A stretch of DNA of 64,000 bases, from assembly GCA_029593505.1 (NCBI GenBank), contig JAKTNI010000002.1, forward strand, positions 62,001 through 126,000. Reading direction: 5' to 3'. The notes below the pieces were generated by a model, which worked only from the letters and a program-made list of their open reading frames with translations, had not been told where the DNA came from and searched no databases. This document shows positions 7,535 through 17,508 of the stretch, in pieces. The translations under genes were made by a program, and so were the position numbers. This stretch comes from Streptococcus suis. GTDB lineage: Bacteria > Bacillota > Bacilli > Lactobacillales > Streptococcaceae. Each line of letters begins with the position of its first letter. The first letter of the stretch is position 1.

Positions 7535-8773
7535 CTAACGTATATGACCGTCACCTGTGATGATATACTTGTAGGTGGTCATCTCACGCAATCCCATAGG
7601 ACCTCGTGCATGCATCTTTTGAGTGGATATTCCAAGCTCACATCCAAGACCAAACTCTCCACCATCTGTAAATCGTGTAGAAGCATTAACATAAACAGCT
7701 GCTGAATCTATAAATTTAGTGAATAATGCTGCAACATGCTGATTTTCTGTGACGATAGCTTCACTGTGACCTGTTGAATGTTGACGGATGTGTGCAATCG
7801 CTTCTTCAACATCTGGTACCACCTTGACAGCCAAAATATAATCCAAAAATTCGGTATCAAAATCCTGAGGACTAGCTAATTGAGACTGTTCAAAAATACT
7901 TTGAGCTTGATTATCTGCTCGGAACTCTACTTGTCCCGCTAACTCTTTCTCCAAAAGAAGCAAAAACTCAACCGCTACAGACTCATGAACAAGAAGAACT
8001 TCTGCTGCATTACAAGCTGACGGACGATTGATTTTAGCATTGCTGACAATTTTCAAAGCTTTATTCAAATCTGCATCTTTATCCACATAAATGTGGCAAA
8101 TACCAGTACCTGTTTCAATTACTGGCACTGTTGCATTCTCAACGACTGCCTGAATTAAACTAGCACCACCACGTGGTACTAATAAATCAATTTTCCCTTT
8201 TGCTTTCATCATTTCTGTAGCAGAGGCTCGACTTGTATCCTGCACCAATTCAACAATTTCAGAAGGTAAGCCTACTTCTTCCAACCCTTTTTTAAGAGCT
8301 ATTACAATAGCCTGTGACGAATGAAAGGCTTCTTTTCCTCCACGAAGAATAACTGCATTTCCGCTCTTAATAGCTAAAGCTGCCGCATCAGAAGTCACAT
8401 TTGGTCGACTTTCATAAATCATTCCTACTACACCCAATGGAGTAGATGTCTTACGAATAAGTAGTCCATCCTCTCGAACTTTCTCTTCTAAGACAAGCCC
8501 AACAGGATCTGTTAAGGAAACTAACGCACGAATTCCGTCTGCCATTGCCTCAATTCTCTCTTCTGTCAAGAGTAATCTATCCTGCATAACTGGACTAATG
8601 GTACCTTGAGCATGTTTCATATCAATAGCATTTCCTGCTAAAATAGCTTCTTTCTGGCAAACAAGTTGCTCTGCCATTGCTAAAAGAGCCTTGTTTTTCT
8701 GCTCAGTACTAGCTAAATTGATAGCAGTTTTATGCGCTACTAAACTATCTAATAATTCTTGTGTCGTCTTCAT
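7535..8773 (-). CDS. proA: Gamma-glutamyl phosphate reductase
   Basis: ProA reduces glutamyl 5-phosphate to glutamate 5-semialdehyde with NADPH. The 412-residue protein belongs to the aldehyde dehydrogenase superfamily. The catalytic cysteine is in [13 protein letters not shown] near residue 255, [17 protein letters not shown] is the family signature near residue 118, and ESVGTG-type [10 protein letters not shown] follows. Length is normal. It lies nine bases downstream of proB and nine bases upstream of proC. Confidence 0.95.
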   Translation of the reverse strand: MKTTQELLDSLVAHKTAINLASTEQKNKALLAMAEQLVCQKEAILAGNAIDMKHAQGTISPVMQDRLLLTEERIEAMADGIRALVSLTDPVGLVLEEKVREDGLLIRKTSTPLGVVGMIYESRPNVTSDAAALAIKSGNAVILRGGKEAFHSSQAIVIALKKGLEEVGLPSEIVELVQDTSRASATEMMKAKGKIDLLVPRGGASLIQAVVENATVPVIETGTGICHIYVDKDADLNKALKIVSNAKINRPSACNAAEVLLVHESVAVEFLLLLEKELAGQVEFRADNQAQSIFEQSQLASPQDFDTEFLDYILAVKVVPDVEEAIAHIRQHSTGHSEAIVTENQHVAALFTKFIDSAAVYVNASTRFTDGGEFGLGCELGISTQKMHARGPMGLREMTTYKYIITGDGHIR

Positions 8774-8782
8774 ATCTATCTC

Positions 8783-9859
8783 CTATAAACTGACCCAATC
8801 GTTGCGGTGAATAAGTACTCCCTCAGCCTTATCACTTGCTAATCTATCTTTCAATTCCTGAGAAGATAGTTTCACTCGCCCTTTTCCGATGACACGTTTT
8901 TCGGTCTGACTATAGACTTCCACAATGTGCCCTGTCTCAAATTCACCCTCAATCACTTTCACACCTGCTACCAGTAGACTTCTACCTTGATGCAACATTG
9001 CTTCTACTGCTCCTTCATCAACCTCCACAGCGGCATCTGTTCTAGCATAAAATGCCATCCATTGTTTTCGTTGATTCATAGCATGAGGATCTGCTAAAAA
9101 AAGAGTGCCTCGATTGGTTTGATGTACTGCCTGCAATAACGCTGTATCTTCTTTGGAAGAACAGATAAACACAGGAACTCCTGACTTGGTAGCAATCTGT
9201 GCAGCTTGAAGCTTTGTGGTCATCCCTCCAGTACCATTTGAAGAACCAGCTCCTGCCGCCATCTCAAATAAATCTTCTGTGATTGCTTCAATTTGTGCCA
9301 AATGAGTAGCATTGGGATCATGATTTGGATTTGCCGTATAAAGTCCATCCACATCTGTTAGAAGAACCAATAAATCAGCCTTTAAAAGAGAGGCTACCTG
9401 TGCTGATAAAGTATCATTATCTCCCACTTTTATTTCTTCAATAGCAATTGTATCATTTTCATTGATAATTGGAATAGCTCGTTGTCTCAATAAAACTTGC
9501 AATGCCTGAGATGCATTTTGATACCGTCTAGCATCAGCAAAGTCATCTTGTGTTAAGAGGATTTGTGCAGATACAATCCCGTCTTTCATAAGATTTTGAG
9601 TATATTCTTCAATTAACAAACCTTGACCAACGGCAGCAGAAGCTTGTTTTTCTGCTATTCTAGTTGGACGTTTGTCAAATCCCAACCGACGAAAACCTGC
9701 TGCAATCGAACCAGATGTAACAAGGACAATTTGATATCCCTGCTGGTGCAATTGAGCTAGTTGATTCGTAATACGAGCAATCTTTATTCGATCTAAACTC
9801 CCGTTTTCCTGTGTCAGAGAACTAGTCCCCACTTTAAATACAATTGTTTTTTCTGTCAT
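8783..9859 (-). CDS. proB: Glutamate 5-kinase with PUA domain
   Basis: ProB phosphorylates the side chain of glutamate and is the usual point of proline feedback. The 358-residue protein has the amino-acid kinase fold ([41 protein letters not shown]) and a C-terminal PUA domain from about residue 270 ([24 protein letters not shown]). First gene of the operon. A TATAAT box on the minus strand (plus 9884-9889) lies 25 bases upstream of the start, next to a short inverted repeat. No T-box is seen. Confidence 0.94.
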   Translation of the reverse strand: MTEKTIVFKVGTSSLTQENGSLDRIKIARITNQLAQLHQQGYQIVLVTSGSIAAGFRRLGFDKRPTRIAEKQASAAVGQGLLIEEYTQNLMKDGIVSAQILLTQDDFADARRYQNASQALQVLLRQRAIPIINENDTIAIEEIKVGDNDTLSAQVASLLKADLLVLLTDVDGLYTANPNHDPNATHLAQIEAITEDLFEMAAGAGSSNGTGGMTTKLQAAQIATKSGVPVFICSSKEDTALLQAVHQTNRGTLFLADPHAMNQRKQWMAFYARTDAAVEVDEGAVEAMLHQGRSLLVAGVKVIEGEFETGHIVEVYSQTEKRVIGKGRVKLSSQELKDRLASDKAEGVLIHRNDWVSL

Positions 9860-9883
9860 ATCTTTCTCTTCTTTAAAATAAGG

Positions 9884-9908
9884 ATTATACTGATCAAGTA
9901 AGATCAGT
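9884..9908 (-). promoter_or_regulatory. proB promoter with overlapping inverted repeat
   Basis: Minus-strand TATAAT at 9884-9889 is immediately preceded by ACTGATC-N6-GATCAGT (9889-9908). The repeat falls between the -10 and -35 positions, where a repressor would block polymerase. It could also be a DNA-binding site for an unlinked regulator. Confidence 0.45.
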
Positions 9909-10050
9909 TCATTATCTACATAAAGTCATATTGTTTGAAAAATTATACCATAGATTACCTGAATTGACTATAGGAAGATATCTTTCTGAAAAAGGATCGT
10001 CCAACTTTTATAAAATAGGATTTAGTCCTATACATCAACTCGACAAATAA

Positions 10051-10079
10051 TTGAAAATTTAGAAGAATAATGGTAGAAT
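10051..10079 (+). promoter_or_regulatory. slrA promoter
   Basis: TTGAAA at 10051-10056, 17-base spacer, TAGAAT at 10074-10079 preceded by an extended TGG. Confidence 0.7.
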
Positions 10080-10117
10080 AAGCCTACTTTTGATTCATTT
10101 AAAGAAAGGACTTCTCC

Positions 10118-10921
10118 ATGAAAAAAATCATTTTTCTTACCGTGGCATCCAGTATACTATTAACAGCTTGTTCAAGTCATCCCTCAACTAGCTCATCCTC
10201 TACAGCTTCCAATTCTAGCTCCACAACTTTAGCTACGACAACAGATACAAGTGCTTCTAGTCAATATGCCAAAGATTTAGCTTATGCTATCAATAATCCT
10301 TCCGCTACTTTCCCACAATTAACAAGTGACGTAGCCGAAAACGAAGCCCTTGTCACTATCAAAACAACTGAAGGAGATATTACCATCAAACTCTTTCCTG
10401 AGCAAGCCCCACTCACTGTCGAAAATTTCCTAACCCATGCCAAAGAAGGCTACTACAACGGAACGATTTTTCACCGAGTAATTCAAAACTTTATGATTCA
10501 AGGTGGTGATCCACTCGGAAACGGTACAGGAGGCGAATCCATTTGGGCTGGGAAAAATACTACAATTGATGCTGGAAATGGCTTTAAAGATGAAATCTCC
10601 GCTTTTTTATACAATATTCGCGGTTCAATCTCTATGGCAAATGCTGGTCCAGGTACTAATGGTAGTCAATTTTTCATCAATCAAAATACAACCGATATGT
10701 CCGAACAATTATCTACTTCCAAATATCCTAATAAAATCATTGAAGCCTACAAGAACGGAGGCAATCCAAACTTAGACGGTCGTCATACAGTGTTTGGTCA
10801 AGTCATTACAGGAATGGAGATTGTTGATAAAATAGCAAGTGCCGAAACAGAGGCTAACGACAAACCTAAACAAGACATCCGTATTGAGAAGATTGATATA
10901 CTAAAAGATTATTCTTTCTAA
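10118..10921 (+). CDS. slrA: Cyclophilin-type peptidyl-prolyl isomerase lipoprotein
   Basis: SlrA is a surface lipoprotein rotamase of streptococci that helps exported proteins fold and contributes to colonisation. The 267-residue protein begins with a lipoprotein signal peptide ending in lipobox LTAC (Cys18). A Ser/Thr-rich linker runs to about residue 50, then a cyclophilin domain: [46 protein letters not shown] and GRHTVFGQV. The length equals that known for pneumococcal SlrA. It is monocistronic, with a good promoter and a hairpin after the stop codon. Confidence 0.92.
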   Translation: MKKIIFLTVASSILLTACSSHPSTSSSSTASNSSSTTLATTTDTSASSQYAKDLAYAINNPSATFPQLTSDVAENEALVTIKTTEGDITIKLFPEQAPLTVENFLTHAKEGYYNGTIFHRVIQNFMIQGGDPLGNGTGGESIWAGKNTTIDAGNGFKDEISAFLYNIRGSISMANAGPGTNGSQFFINQNTTDMSEQLSTSKYPNKIIEAYKNGGNPNLDGRHTVFGQVITGMEIVDKIASAETEANDKPKQDIRIEKIDILKDYSF

Positions 10922-10942
10922 TTCTTGATATTTTCATACAGT

Positions 10943-10980
10943 CATAAAACCCTATACTTTTTAAGATATAGGGTTTTATG
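10943..10980. terminator. 14-base stem between convergent slrA and serB
   Basis: CATAAAACCCTATA and TATAGGGTTTTATG form a perfect 14-base stem around 10 bases. The stem is flanked by T-rich sequence on the slrA side (CTTTTCTTTTTTTT after a short gap). It probably ends transcription in both directions. Confidence 0.65.
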
Positions 10981-11010
10981 ATTCACTTTTCTTTTTTTTA
11001 TGTATAAACA

Positions 11011-11643
11011 CTAACGATCTAAAATCTCGATTAACTTATAAAGATTTTTTTCATTAATACGATAAGGAGCACTCTCTTGTACAACGGGCTTAGCACAAAA
11101 AGCTACACCAATTCCAGCAGTTTGAATCATTGGCAAATCATTGGCACCATCCCCCATAGCAATCGTAGATGACATATCCAAATGATTTTCAGCAGCCCAA
11201 GCTTCCAAACAAGCTTTTTTAGTATCTTTTGTGACAATCTCTCCGAGTACTTTTCCTGTCAAAATACCATCTACACTCTCTAAACGATTTGCTCGAACAT
11301 AATCTAGATTCAATTCATTAGCCAAACGATCAACCGTTTCATGAAAACCACCTGATACGACTGCAATCTTAAAACCACGAGACTTTAATTCCTGCACCAA
11401 CTCTATCGCTCCCGGTGTAAAGTGAATCTTTTCCATAATACGATCAAAAACAGTTACAGGAAGTCCCTTTAGTAAGGCAACTCGTTCTCTCAGAGCTTCT
11501 TCAAAATCTAATTCTCCACGCATAGCTCTTTCAGTGATTGCTGCGACTTGGGGTCCTAGATCTGCTTCTTCACCCAACAGGTCAATTCCTTCCTCCATAA
11601 TTAGAGTGGAGTCCACATCCATAACCAATAACCCTTTTGTCAT
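11011..11643 (-). CDS. serB: Phosphoserine phosphatase
   Basis: Haloacid-dehalogenase phosphatase that releases serine from phosphoserine, the last step of serine synthesis. The 210-residue protein has motif I DVDSTL (nucleophile Asp9), the SGG motif II in VVSGGFHETV, and motif III/IV GDGANDLPMI near residue 163. Length is normal for the compact Gram-positive form without an ACT domain. It starts 47 bases after ezrA ends, but a terminator hairpin sits between them. Confidence 0.92.
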   Translation of the reverse strand: MTKGLLVMDVDSTLIMEEGIDLLGEEADLGPQVAAITERAMRGELDFEEALRERVALLKGLPVTVFDRIMEKIHFTPGAIELVQELKSRGFKIAVVSGGFHETVDRLANELNLDYVRANRLESVDGILTGKVLGEIVTKDTKKACLEAWAAENHLDMSSTIAMGDGANDLPMIQTAGIGVAFCAKPVVQESAPYRINEKNLYKLIEILDR

Positions 11644-11663
11644 CTAAACTTCCTTTCTACTAT

Positions 11664-11689
11664 AAAAATAAAAAGCCATTTGGCTTTTT
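11664..11689 (-). terminator. Terminator after ezrA
   Basis: On the minus strand AAAAAGCC-AAAT-GGCTTTTT is followed by ATTTTT, directly after the ezrA stop codon. It would reduce read-through from ezrA into serB, whose start is only 20 bases further on. Confidence 0.75.
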
Positions 11690-11690
11690 A

Positions 11691-13415
11691 TTAATAACGA
11701 ATAACTTCACGTGTCTTCTCATACGAACGAACAAAACGTTCTGTTACACCCGGCTCAACGGTCTCCAAAGCAAATGAAATTTCTTCGAAAGCTGCTTGAT
11801 AATCAAACTCTTTTTCAAAAATAGAGAGGGAGCGATTAAAAGCTTTCTGAACACTTTCATCAAAGGAACGATAACGATTTGAATACTGCAAAAGCTGTTC
11901 TGTCAAAGTAGCATTTTGTACAATGAAGTAAGCTAATTCCTCTAACTGATTGATATCATAAGTTGCATTTTCCAAGAGACGATTAACAACTTCGATATTT
12001 ATTCGTTTGTATTCCAATTCAGCTATCAAAGCTTCTACATGATCACTTGTTTTGAAAAATTTTGCCAAGAACTCATTTGGAATACCTGGAAGGTTCCTTT
12101 TTTCCATATATCGTTTCAATGTATGTAACTGATTGATATACAATGTTGCCTTCTTACGTGCTGTATTTTCTGATACTTCCTGCGACTTCAAGTAATCAGC
12201 CAGTACAAGCTGTTCTTCTTCTATTTCCTTCAAATTAGCAAAAGCATGCTCTAAACGTTCTTCCAAAATAGAATAAGCTACTTGTGGACTTTCAATATCT
12301 TCTATGCTTTCTTTGACAAGCATTCCAATCGTTTCTAAACGATTTTTCAATTGATTGATACGAGATAATTTACTATCTGCCAATAGATAAGTCATGTTTA
12401 ATCGTTGACTTTCTTCATCTAAAAGTTGTGTATTATGTGTTACATGTTCTAAAAATTTAGGCAAGTTGCGACTAACTTTAATAGCAGCTTTATTGGCCTC
12501 AATTTCTCGATCAAATACCGCATATAGATGATCAATTTTCTTCTGAATAGATGTATTTTCTTCTTCTGCCGCATCCAAATCAAAAGATACAATCAAAGCT
12601 GTATTCTCTCGGATAGAGACACGAATCGTTTGAAACTGTGCTTCAATATTAGGTTCTGTAAACAAATAATTCTGTTCTACTAGTTTACGGTAACCAGCTT
12701 CTAAATCTTCCAATTGCTCCGGAAAATCTTTTGTTACTTTTTCAATCAAACTTGGAATACGATCCATAATTTGATTTAAAGCAATCATATGTTCTTCGGT
12801 CTTATCTAAAATTTCAGATGCCTCAATCGGATCACCAGAAGAATTGAGCATCACAAATTCTGAAAATTCAACCTCAATATTTTTCAATTGTTTTTCAATT
12901 TCTGAAAGTGTCTCACCAAAACGATCTGCATGTTCACGAACAGTATCCTGTAAATTGTCAAATAGATTTAAAGCATGTTTCACACGCCCAGAGTTTTTTT
13001 CCTCTTGCTCTTTCAACTCAAGTAAACCTTGACGAATAGATGAAATATCTTCTTCAACTAAATCCAGTTGACTCTCAATACTATCAATAGCATGTTTAGC
13101 GCTGACGAAACGAAAACTATTATTAAAGCTTTCTGCCTCAAAAATGTGGTTTTCAATATCTGCAAACGAATTTAAAGATAAATCAACCCATTTTTGATTC
13201 CATTCACGGAATGACACTTGACTTTGACCAATCAAGTGCAGAGCTTTCACTGCTTCCACTTCTTCATTAACTGGGATATTAAATAACTCATCTTTACGTT
13301 CTTCCAACGCAACCAGTAGGTTATCATTACGCTTTCGTACAATCAGACAAGCTACATAGGCAATAATTAAAATAACAACAATCGAGACGATTAAGATGAT
13401 TGTTCCTGTAGACAT
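11691..13415 (-). CDS. ezrA: Septation ring formation regulator EzrA
   Basis: EzrA is a membrane-anchored regulator of FtsZ ring assembly and coordinates division and wall synthesis in cocci. The 574-residue protein has one N-terminal transmembrane helix (about residues 3-25, [20 protein letters not shown]) with the C-terminal bulk in the cytoplasm. The rest is almost all predicted coiled coil, rich in E, K, L and Q, in spectrin-like repeats. Length matches streptococcal EzrA. An extended -10 (TGGTATAAT) lies about 45 bases upstream, so it has its own promoter after gyrB. Confidence 0.95.
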   Translation of the reverse strand: MSTGTIILIVSIVVILIIAYVACLIVRKRNDNLLVALEERKDELFNIPVNEEVEAVKALHLIGQSQVSFREWNQKWVDLSLNSFADIENHIFEAESFNNSFRFVSAKHAIDSIESQLDLVEEDISSIRQGLLELKEQEEKNSGRVKHALNLFDNLQDTVREHADRFGETLSEIEKQLKNIEVEFSEFVMLNSSGDPIEASEILDKTEEHMIALNQIMDRIPSLIEKVTKDFPEQLEDLEAGYRKLVEQNYLFTEPNIEAQFQTIRVSIRENTALIVSFDLDAAEEENTSIQKKIDHLYAVFDREIEANKAAIKVSRNLPKFLEHVTHNTQLLDEESQRLNMTYLLADSKLSRINQLKNRLETIGMLVKESIEDIESPQVAYSILEERLEHAFANLKEIEEEQLVLADYLKSQEVSENTARKKATLYINQLHTLKRYMEKRNLPGIPNEFLAKFFKTSDHVEALIAELEYKRINIEVVNRLLENATYDINQLEELAYFIVQNATLTEQLLQYSNRYRSFDESVQKAFNRSLSIFEKEFDYQAAFEEISFALETVEPGVTERFVRSYEKTREVIRY

Positions 13416-13458
13416 GTAAATCTCCTTGATTCATAATTAGACTAGAAAATATCGCTTT

Positions 13459-13467
13459 ATTATACCA
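13459..13467 (-). promoter_or_regulatory. ezrA promoter, extended -10
   Basis: Minus-strand TGGTATAAT in the 78-base gap between gyrB and ezrA; no clear -35. Confidence 0.55.
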
Positions 13468-13493
13468 TACATTTCTAGTAGATGCACTTATTT

Positions 13494-15446
13494 TTAGACA
13501 TCAAGTGTTGAATAAACAGCATTTTCTTCAATAAATTCACGACGAGGTTCTACCTTATCTCCCATCAACATATCAAAAACCTTATCTGCTTCTGCTGCAT
13601 CCTCCACTGAAACACGCGCCATGAGACGATTTTCTGGATTCATCGTTGTTTCCCAGAGTTGATGATCATCCATTTCTCCCAAACCTTTATAACGTTGAAT
13701 GGTTGGCTTAGAACGTCCTGAACTATGTCTTTCTAAAGCTGCTTGTAATTCCTGCTCTTGATTAGCGCCCGGTTGAATATATTCTTTAATCTCACTGCCA
13801 ACTTTAACACCATAAATAGGTGGTTGAGCAATATAAACGTAACCAGCTTCCACAATCGGTCGCATATAGCGGTAAAAAAGAGTTAGAAGAAGAGTTCTAA
13901 TATGAGCACCATCCACATCTGCATCTGTCATAATCACTAGCTTTTGATACCGTGCCTTGCTAACGTCAAAGTCAGCTCCAAAACCAGTTCCCATCGCTGT
14001 AAACAAACTGCGAATTTCCTCATTTGCTAGAATCTTGTCCATGCTTGCTTTTTCAACGTTTAAAATCTTACCACGAATTGGAAGGATAGCTTGAAATTCA
14101 CGATCACGTCCAGATTTAGCAGATCCACCAGCTGAATCTCCCTCAACGATAAATAATTCTGTTTTAGTAGCATCATTTGATGAACAATCTGCCAATTTAC
14201 CCGGAAGATTTGAAATCTCAAGCCCTGATTTTTTACGAGTTACTTCACGAGCACGTTTAGCAGCAATACGAGCCTTGCTGGCTAGTATTCCTTTCTCCAC
14301 TATACGACGAGCAATCTGCGGATTTTCTAATAAAAATTCAGAAAAAGCATCAGAGAAGAGACGATTGGTTATTTTTACGACTTCGCTATTTCCCAATTTA
14401 GTCTTGGTTTGTCCTTCAAACTGCGGACCCGGATGTTTAACAGAAATAACAGCTGTCAATCCTTCACGAACATCTTCTCCTGTCAGATTATCTTCATTCT
14501 CTTTTAAAATCTTATTTTTCTTAGCATAATCATTGATAACACGTGTCAAAGCAGTACGGAAACCTTGTTCATGAGTTCCTCCCTCATGCGTATGAATATT
14601 ATTAGCAAAACTAATAACATTTTCATGATAACTGGTGGTGTACTGCATAGCAACTTCTACAGTGATGTCATCCATCTCACCATCTGTATAGATCGGCTTT
14701 TCAAAGATTACGTCTTTATTTTCATTCAGATATTCAACATATGAGGCAATACCACCTTCATAGTGGTATTCCTTAGTTTGTTCAAGGCCTTCGCGTTTAT
14801 CGGTGATAGAAAGATGCAATCCACGATTTAAGAACGCCAGCTCTTGAATTCGCTTGTTTAATTTAGTAAAATCAAATTCTGTCGTTTCAGTAAAAATTTC
14901 TGGATCTGGTGTAAAATGAACTGTCGTACCTGATTTCGTTGTTTCTCCTACAACCTGTAAATCTGCTACAACTTCTCCACGACGATACTCTTGAAAATAG
15001 ACCTGACCATTTTTATAAACATGCACATCTAATTGAGTAGAAAGGGCATTTACAACAGATGACCCCACACCATGTAGGCCTCCAGAAACCTTATACCCTC
15101 CTCCGCCAAATTTTCCTCCTGCATGAAGCACGGTAAAGACAGTTTCTACTGCTGGTCGGCCTGTTTTTTCTTGAATATCTACTGGAATTCCACGACCATT
15201 ATCCACTACTGTAATCGAATTATCCGGTTCAATATAAACTTCAATCTTACTGGCAAATCCAGCCAATGCTTCATCGATAGAATTATCAACAATTTCCCAA
15301 ACGAGATGATGCAAGCCTTCTTTTGCAGTCGAGCCGATATACATTCCCGGACGCATTCGAACAGCTTCTAGTCCCTCTAATACTTGAATTTGACTAGCAT
15401 CATATTCTTGAGCTTTTTCTTGTAAATCTTTGATTTCTTCTGTCAT
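13494..15446 (-). CDS. gyrB: DNA gyrase subunit B
   Basis: GyrB is the ATPase half of DNA gyrase, which introduces negative supercoils. The 650-residue protein has the GHKL ATPase domain ([38 protein letters not shown]), the transducer with the QTK loop ([11 protein letters not shown]), and the TOPRIM domain with [15 protein letters not shown] and the metal motif DADVDGAHI. It ends with a normal GyrB tail ([14 protein letters not shown] [20 protein letters not shown]). No resistance call can be made from reading alone. An extended -10 lies about 45 bases upstream. Confidence 0.97.
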   Translation of the reverse strand: MTEEIKDLQEKAQEYDASQIQVLEGLEAVRMRPGMYIGSTAKEGLHHLVWEIVDNSIDEALAGFASKIEVYIEPDNSITVVDNGRGIPVDIQEKTGRPAVETVFTVLHAGGKFGGGGYKVSGGLHGVGSSVVNALSTQLDVHVYKNGQVYFQEYRRGEVVADLQVVGETTKSGTTVHFTPDPEIFTETTEFDFTKLNKRIQELAFLNRGLHLSITDKREGLEQTKEYHYEGGIASYVEYLNENKDVIFEKPIYTDGEMDDITVEVAMQYTTSYHENVISFANNIHTHEGGTHEQGFRTALTRVINDYAKKNKILKENEDNLTGEDVREGLTAVISVKHPGPQFEGQTKTKLGNSEVVKITNRLFSDAFSEFLLENPQIARRIVEKGILASKARIAAKRAREVTRKKSGLEISNLPGKLADCSSNDATKTELFIVEGDSAGGSAKSGRDREFQAILPIRGKILNVEKASMDKILANEEIRSLFTAMGTGFGADFDVSKARYQKLVIMTDADVDGAHIRTLLLTLFYRYMRPIVEAGYVYIAQPPIYGVKVGSEIKEYIQPGANQEQELQAALERHSSGRSKPTIQRYKGLGEMDDHQLWETTMNPENRLMARVSVEDAAEADKVFDMLMGDKVEPRREFIEENAVYSTLDV

Positions 15447-15492
15447 GTCTTTTCCTTATTTTTTATTTAAAACATTCTAACGAATACCCTCA

Positions 15493-15501
15493 ATTATACC
15501 A
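15493..15501 (-). promoter_or_regulatory. gyrB promoter, extended -10
   Basis: Minus-strand TGGTATAAT 47 bases upstream of the gyrB start, between gyrB and the terminator of the preceding operon. Confidence 0.55.
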
Positions 15502-15523
15502 CATTTTCTAATAAATTAATAGA

Positions 15524-15556
15524 AAAAAGGAAGTTGAAACTTCCCGTCTCAACTTC
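15524..15556 (-). terminator. Terminator after the rodA/DJ-1 operon
   Basis: Minus-strand GAAGTTGA and TCAACTTC pair around 11 bases, followed by CTTTTTTC. Confidence 0.75.
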
Positions 15557-15560
15557 TTCT

Positions 15561-16106
15561 TTATTGTTCAATTGCATAAACCATTGTTTCTGCTAATTTA
15601 TAGCCATCTCCACCTAGCAAATTCACCAATTGATAAGCAAATATCAAGCTAGTTCCTGCACCACGACTGGTAACTATCGGTCCATCAATGACAACATCTT
15701 CTACTACATGAATACCTGACAAAATTTCCTTTTCCTTACCCGGAAAACATGTATAGCGTCGTTCATTCAATAAACCTGCTTTATCTAATACCAAAGGAGC
15801 AGCACAAATTGCGGCCACGGTTTTATCCTGAGAAACAACATTTTGTAGTGCCATACCTAATGTTTCACTATTTAATAAATGGATGGTACCGGGCATACCT
15901 CCTGGCAACACAATTAAATCAAAGTTAGACAAATCACCTTCAAATACACTATCTACCTGAACACGAATACCATGAGAACCTTCGATAACTGGACCACCCA
16001 AACCAATCATCTGACAATCAAAACCTGCTCGACGAAAAATATCGATCGGTGCAATAGCTTCTATTTCCTCAAAACCATCTGCTAAAACAACTGCTACTCT
16101 TACCAT
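15561..16106 (-). CDS. DJ-1/PfpI family protein
   Basis: This 181-residue protein belongs to the DJ-1 superfamily, whose bacterial members act on methylglyoxal/glyoxal adducts or have unknown function. The catalytic cysteine sits in the nucleophile elbow AAICAAPLVL near residue 100. The conserved glutamate is in GFEEIEAIAP near residue 15, and RGAGTSLIFAYQLV closes the domain. It starts 14 bases after rodA, with which it is probably co-transcribed. The exact substrate cannot be told; the older label thiazole-phosphate synthesis protein is not supported. Confidence 0.88.
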   Translation of the reverse strand: MVRVAVVLADGFEEIEAIAPIDIFRRAGFDCQMIGLGGPVIEGSHGIRVQVDSVFEGDLSNFDLIVLPGGMPGTIHLLNSETLGMALQNVVSQDKTVAAICAAPLVLDKAGLLNERRYTCFPGKEKEILSGIHVVEDVVIDGPIVTSRGAGTSLIFAYQLVNLLGGDGYKLAETMVYAIEQ

Positions 16107-16120
16107 ACCTAATCAACTTC

Positions 16121-17338
16121 CTAACGTTTTACTACAATTTTTTTATATTTACGTGACCCTATATATTCTTTATCGTGCGCTAAATAAGACTGATATCCCA
16201 TGGAAAGTACCAAACCAACTCCAATTAAATTGGATACCATAGAAGAACCTCCTTGAGAAATAAATGGCAATGGAATACCTGTCAAAGGAAGAATTCCTGT
16301 TGCTGCACCAATATTTTCAAAAACATGAAATAACAGCATCATGATGTAGCCAGTAGAAATATAAGTATAATAACGATTATTGGATCGCAGCGTTACTTTT
16401 AGCATACGATAAATCAATAACAAGTACAAACCTATCAGAGCCGTTCCACCTATAAAACCAAAATCTTCACCAATAACTGTAAAAATCATATCACTCTCAC
16501 GTACAGGAATCAATAAGTTAGTCTTATTAAATCCTAATCCTTTGAGACCACCACTACCAATCGCAATTAAACTCTGTGCTTGTTGGTATGTAGTAGATTG
16601 TGCATTTTTAAAAGGATCTAGCCACGCTGAAATACGGTTAATTTTATACGTATCCAGTCCTAAATTATGTAAAAAAGTCGTCCCTCCGGGAGAGATAAAA
16701 ATCAGCATAAAACCAGCTACCAATGTCAAAACAGTCAAAGCAGTTGGTAATAAAATCTTCCAAGAAACACCTGATAAAAGCAACATCCCGCTGAAAATAG
16801 CAATAAATACCAACGAAGTTCCTAAATCACTCTGCAAAGCCAATAAAAATAAGACTGGTAAAGTACATAAGCCCATATATCCAATCAACATAAAATCCTC
16901 ACGAATCCTTCTATTTGGATAATACTTATGAAACGTCACAATAACTCGTGCCAACATAATAATATAAGCTATCTTCATAAACTCAGATGGCTGAAATAGA
17001 GTCATTCCTCCTATCGTTACCCAGTTTTTAGCTCCTGTCGACGCTACCAAATCTGGACTATAAAAGAATAAAGGAAGCACCATCAACCCAAGACCAAACA
17101 CATATAAAAAAGGAGTAAGTGTCCATAAGAATTTTGTGGAAAAAAACATTACTAAAAATGCTAAAAGTGTTCCAAAACCAATCCACGCAACTTGTTGCCC
17201 TACCATTTGTAAAACGTTCTCAGGATAATCTTGACTCACTGCTATATAAAGTGCCACAATTCCAAATACTAACAAAAAAAAGACTGGTAAAATGAGAGAA
17301 TAATCTATTCGACTATCCATTGTTCCCTTATATTTCAT
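16121..17338 (-). CDS. rodA: SEDS peptidoglycan polymerase RodA
   Basis: SEDS-family glycosyltransferase that polymerises lipid II, paired with a class B PBP; RodA serves side-wall growth in ovococci. The 405-residue protein has about ten membrane helices. It carries the family stretches FQPSEFMKIAYI (near residue 117), ALQSDLGTSLVF, and the C-terminal GIPLPFISQGGSSMVSNLIGVGL. FtsW and RodA are close relatives; the length and the lack of division neighbours favour RodA. A Shine-Dalgarno GAGG precedes ATG by six bases, and an extended -10 (TGCTATAAT) lies 40 bases upstream. Confidence 0.85.
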   Translation of the reverse strand: MKYKGTMDSRIDYSLILPVFFLLVFGIVALYIAVSQDYPENVLQMVGQQVAWIGFGTLLAFLVMFFSTKFLWTLTPFLYVFGLGLMVLPLFFYSPDLVASTGAKNWVTIGGMTLFQPSEFMKIAYIIMLARVIVTFHKYYPNRRIREDFMLIGYMGLCTLPVLFLLALQSDLGTSLVFIAIFSGMLLLSGVSWKILLPTALTVLTLVAGFMLIFISPGGTTFLHNLGLDTYKINRISAWLDPFKNAQSTTYQQAQSLIAIGSGGLKGLGFNKTNLLIPVRESDMIFTVIGEDFGFIGGTALIGLYLLLIYRMLKVTLRSNNRYYTYISTGYIMMLLFHVFENIGAATGILPLTGIPLPFISQGGSSMVSNLIGVGLVLSMGYQSYLAHDKEYIGSRKYKKIVVKR

Positions 17339-17378
17339 TCAAAACCTCACTCTTTCACTTGCTCTTATCATTCGTTCT

Positions 17379-17387
17379 ATTATAGCA
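17379..17387 (-). promoter_or_regulatory. rodA promoter, extended -10
   Basis: Minus-strand TGCTATAAT 40 bases before the rodA start. Confidence 0.55.
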
Positions 17388-17471
17388 AAAATCACTACTT
17401 ATTGGAACTAAAAACAGAACACCTCATCATTATTAATCAAAGCTTCTGGAACATTATCATTATCATTATCA

Positions 17472-17508
17472 ACTCAAAACAGAAGCCCTCTTGGACTTCT
17501 GCTTTGAG
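17472..17508 (-). terminator. Terminator after thrS
   Basis: A 9-base stem pairs CAGAAGTCC with GGGCTTCTG (one wobble pair), extendable by CTCAAA/TTTGAG. It starts inside the thrS stop region and is followed by TTTT. Confidence 0.65.
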
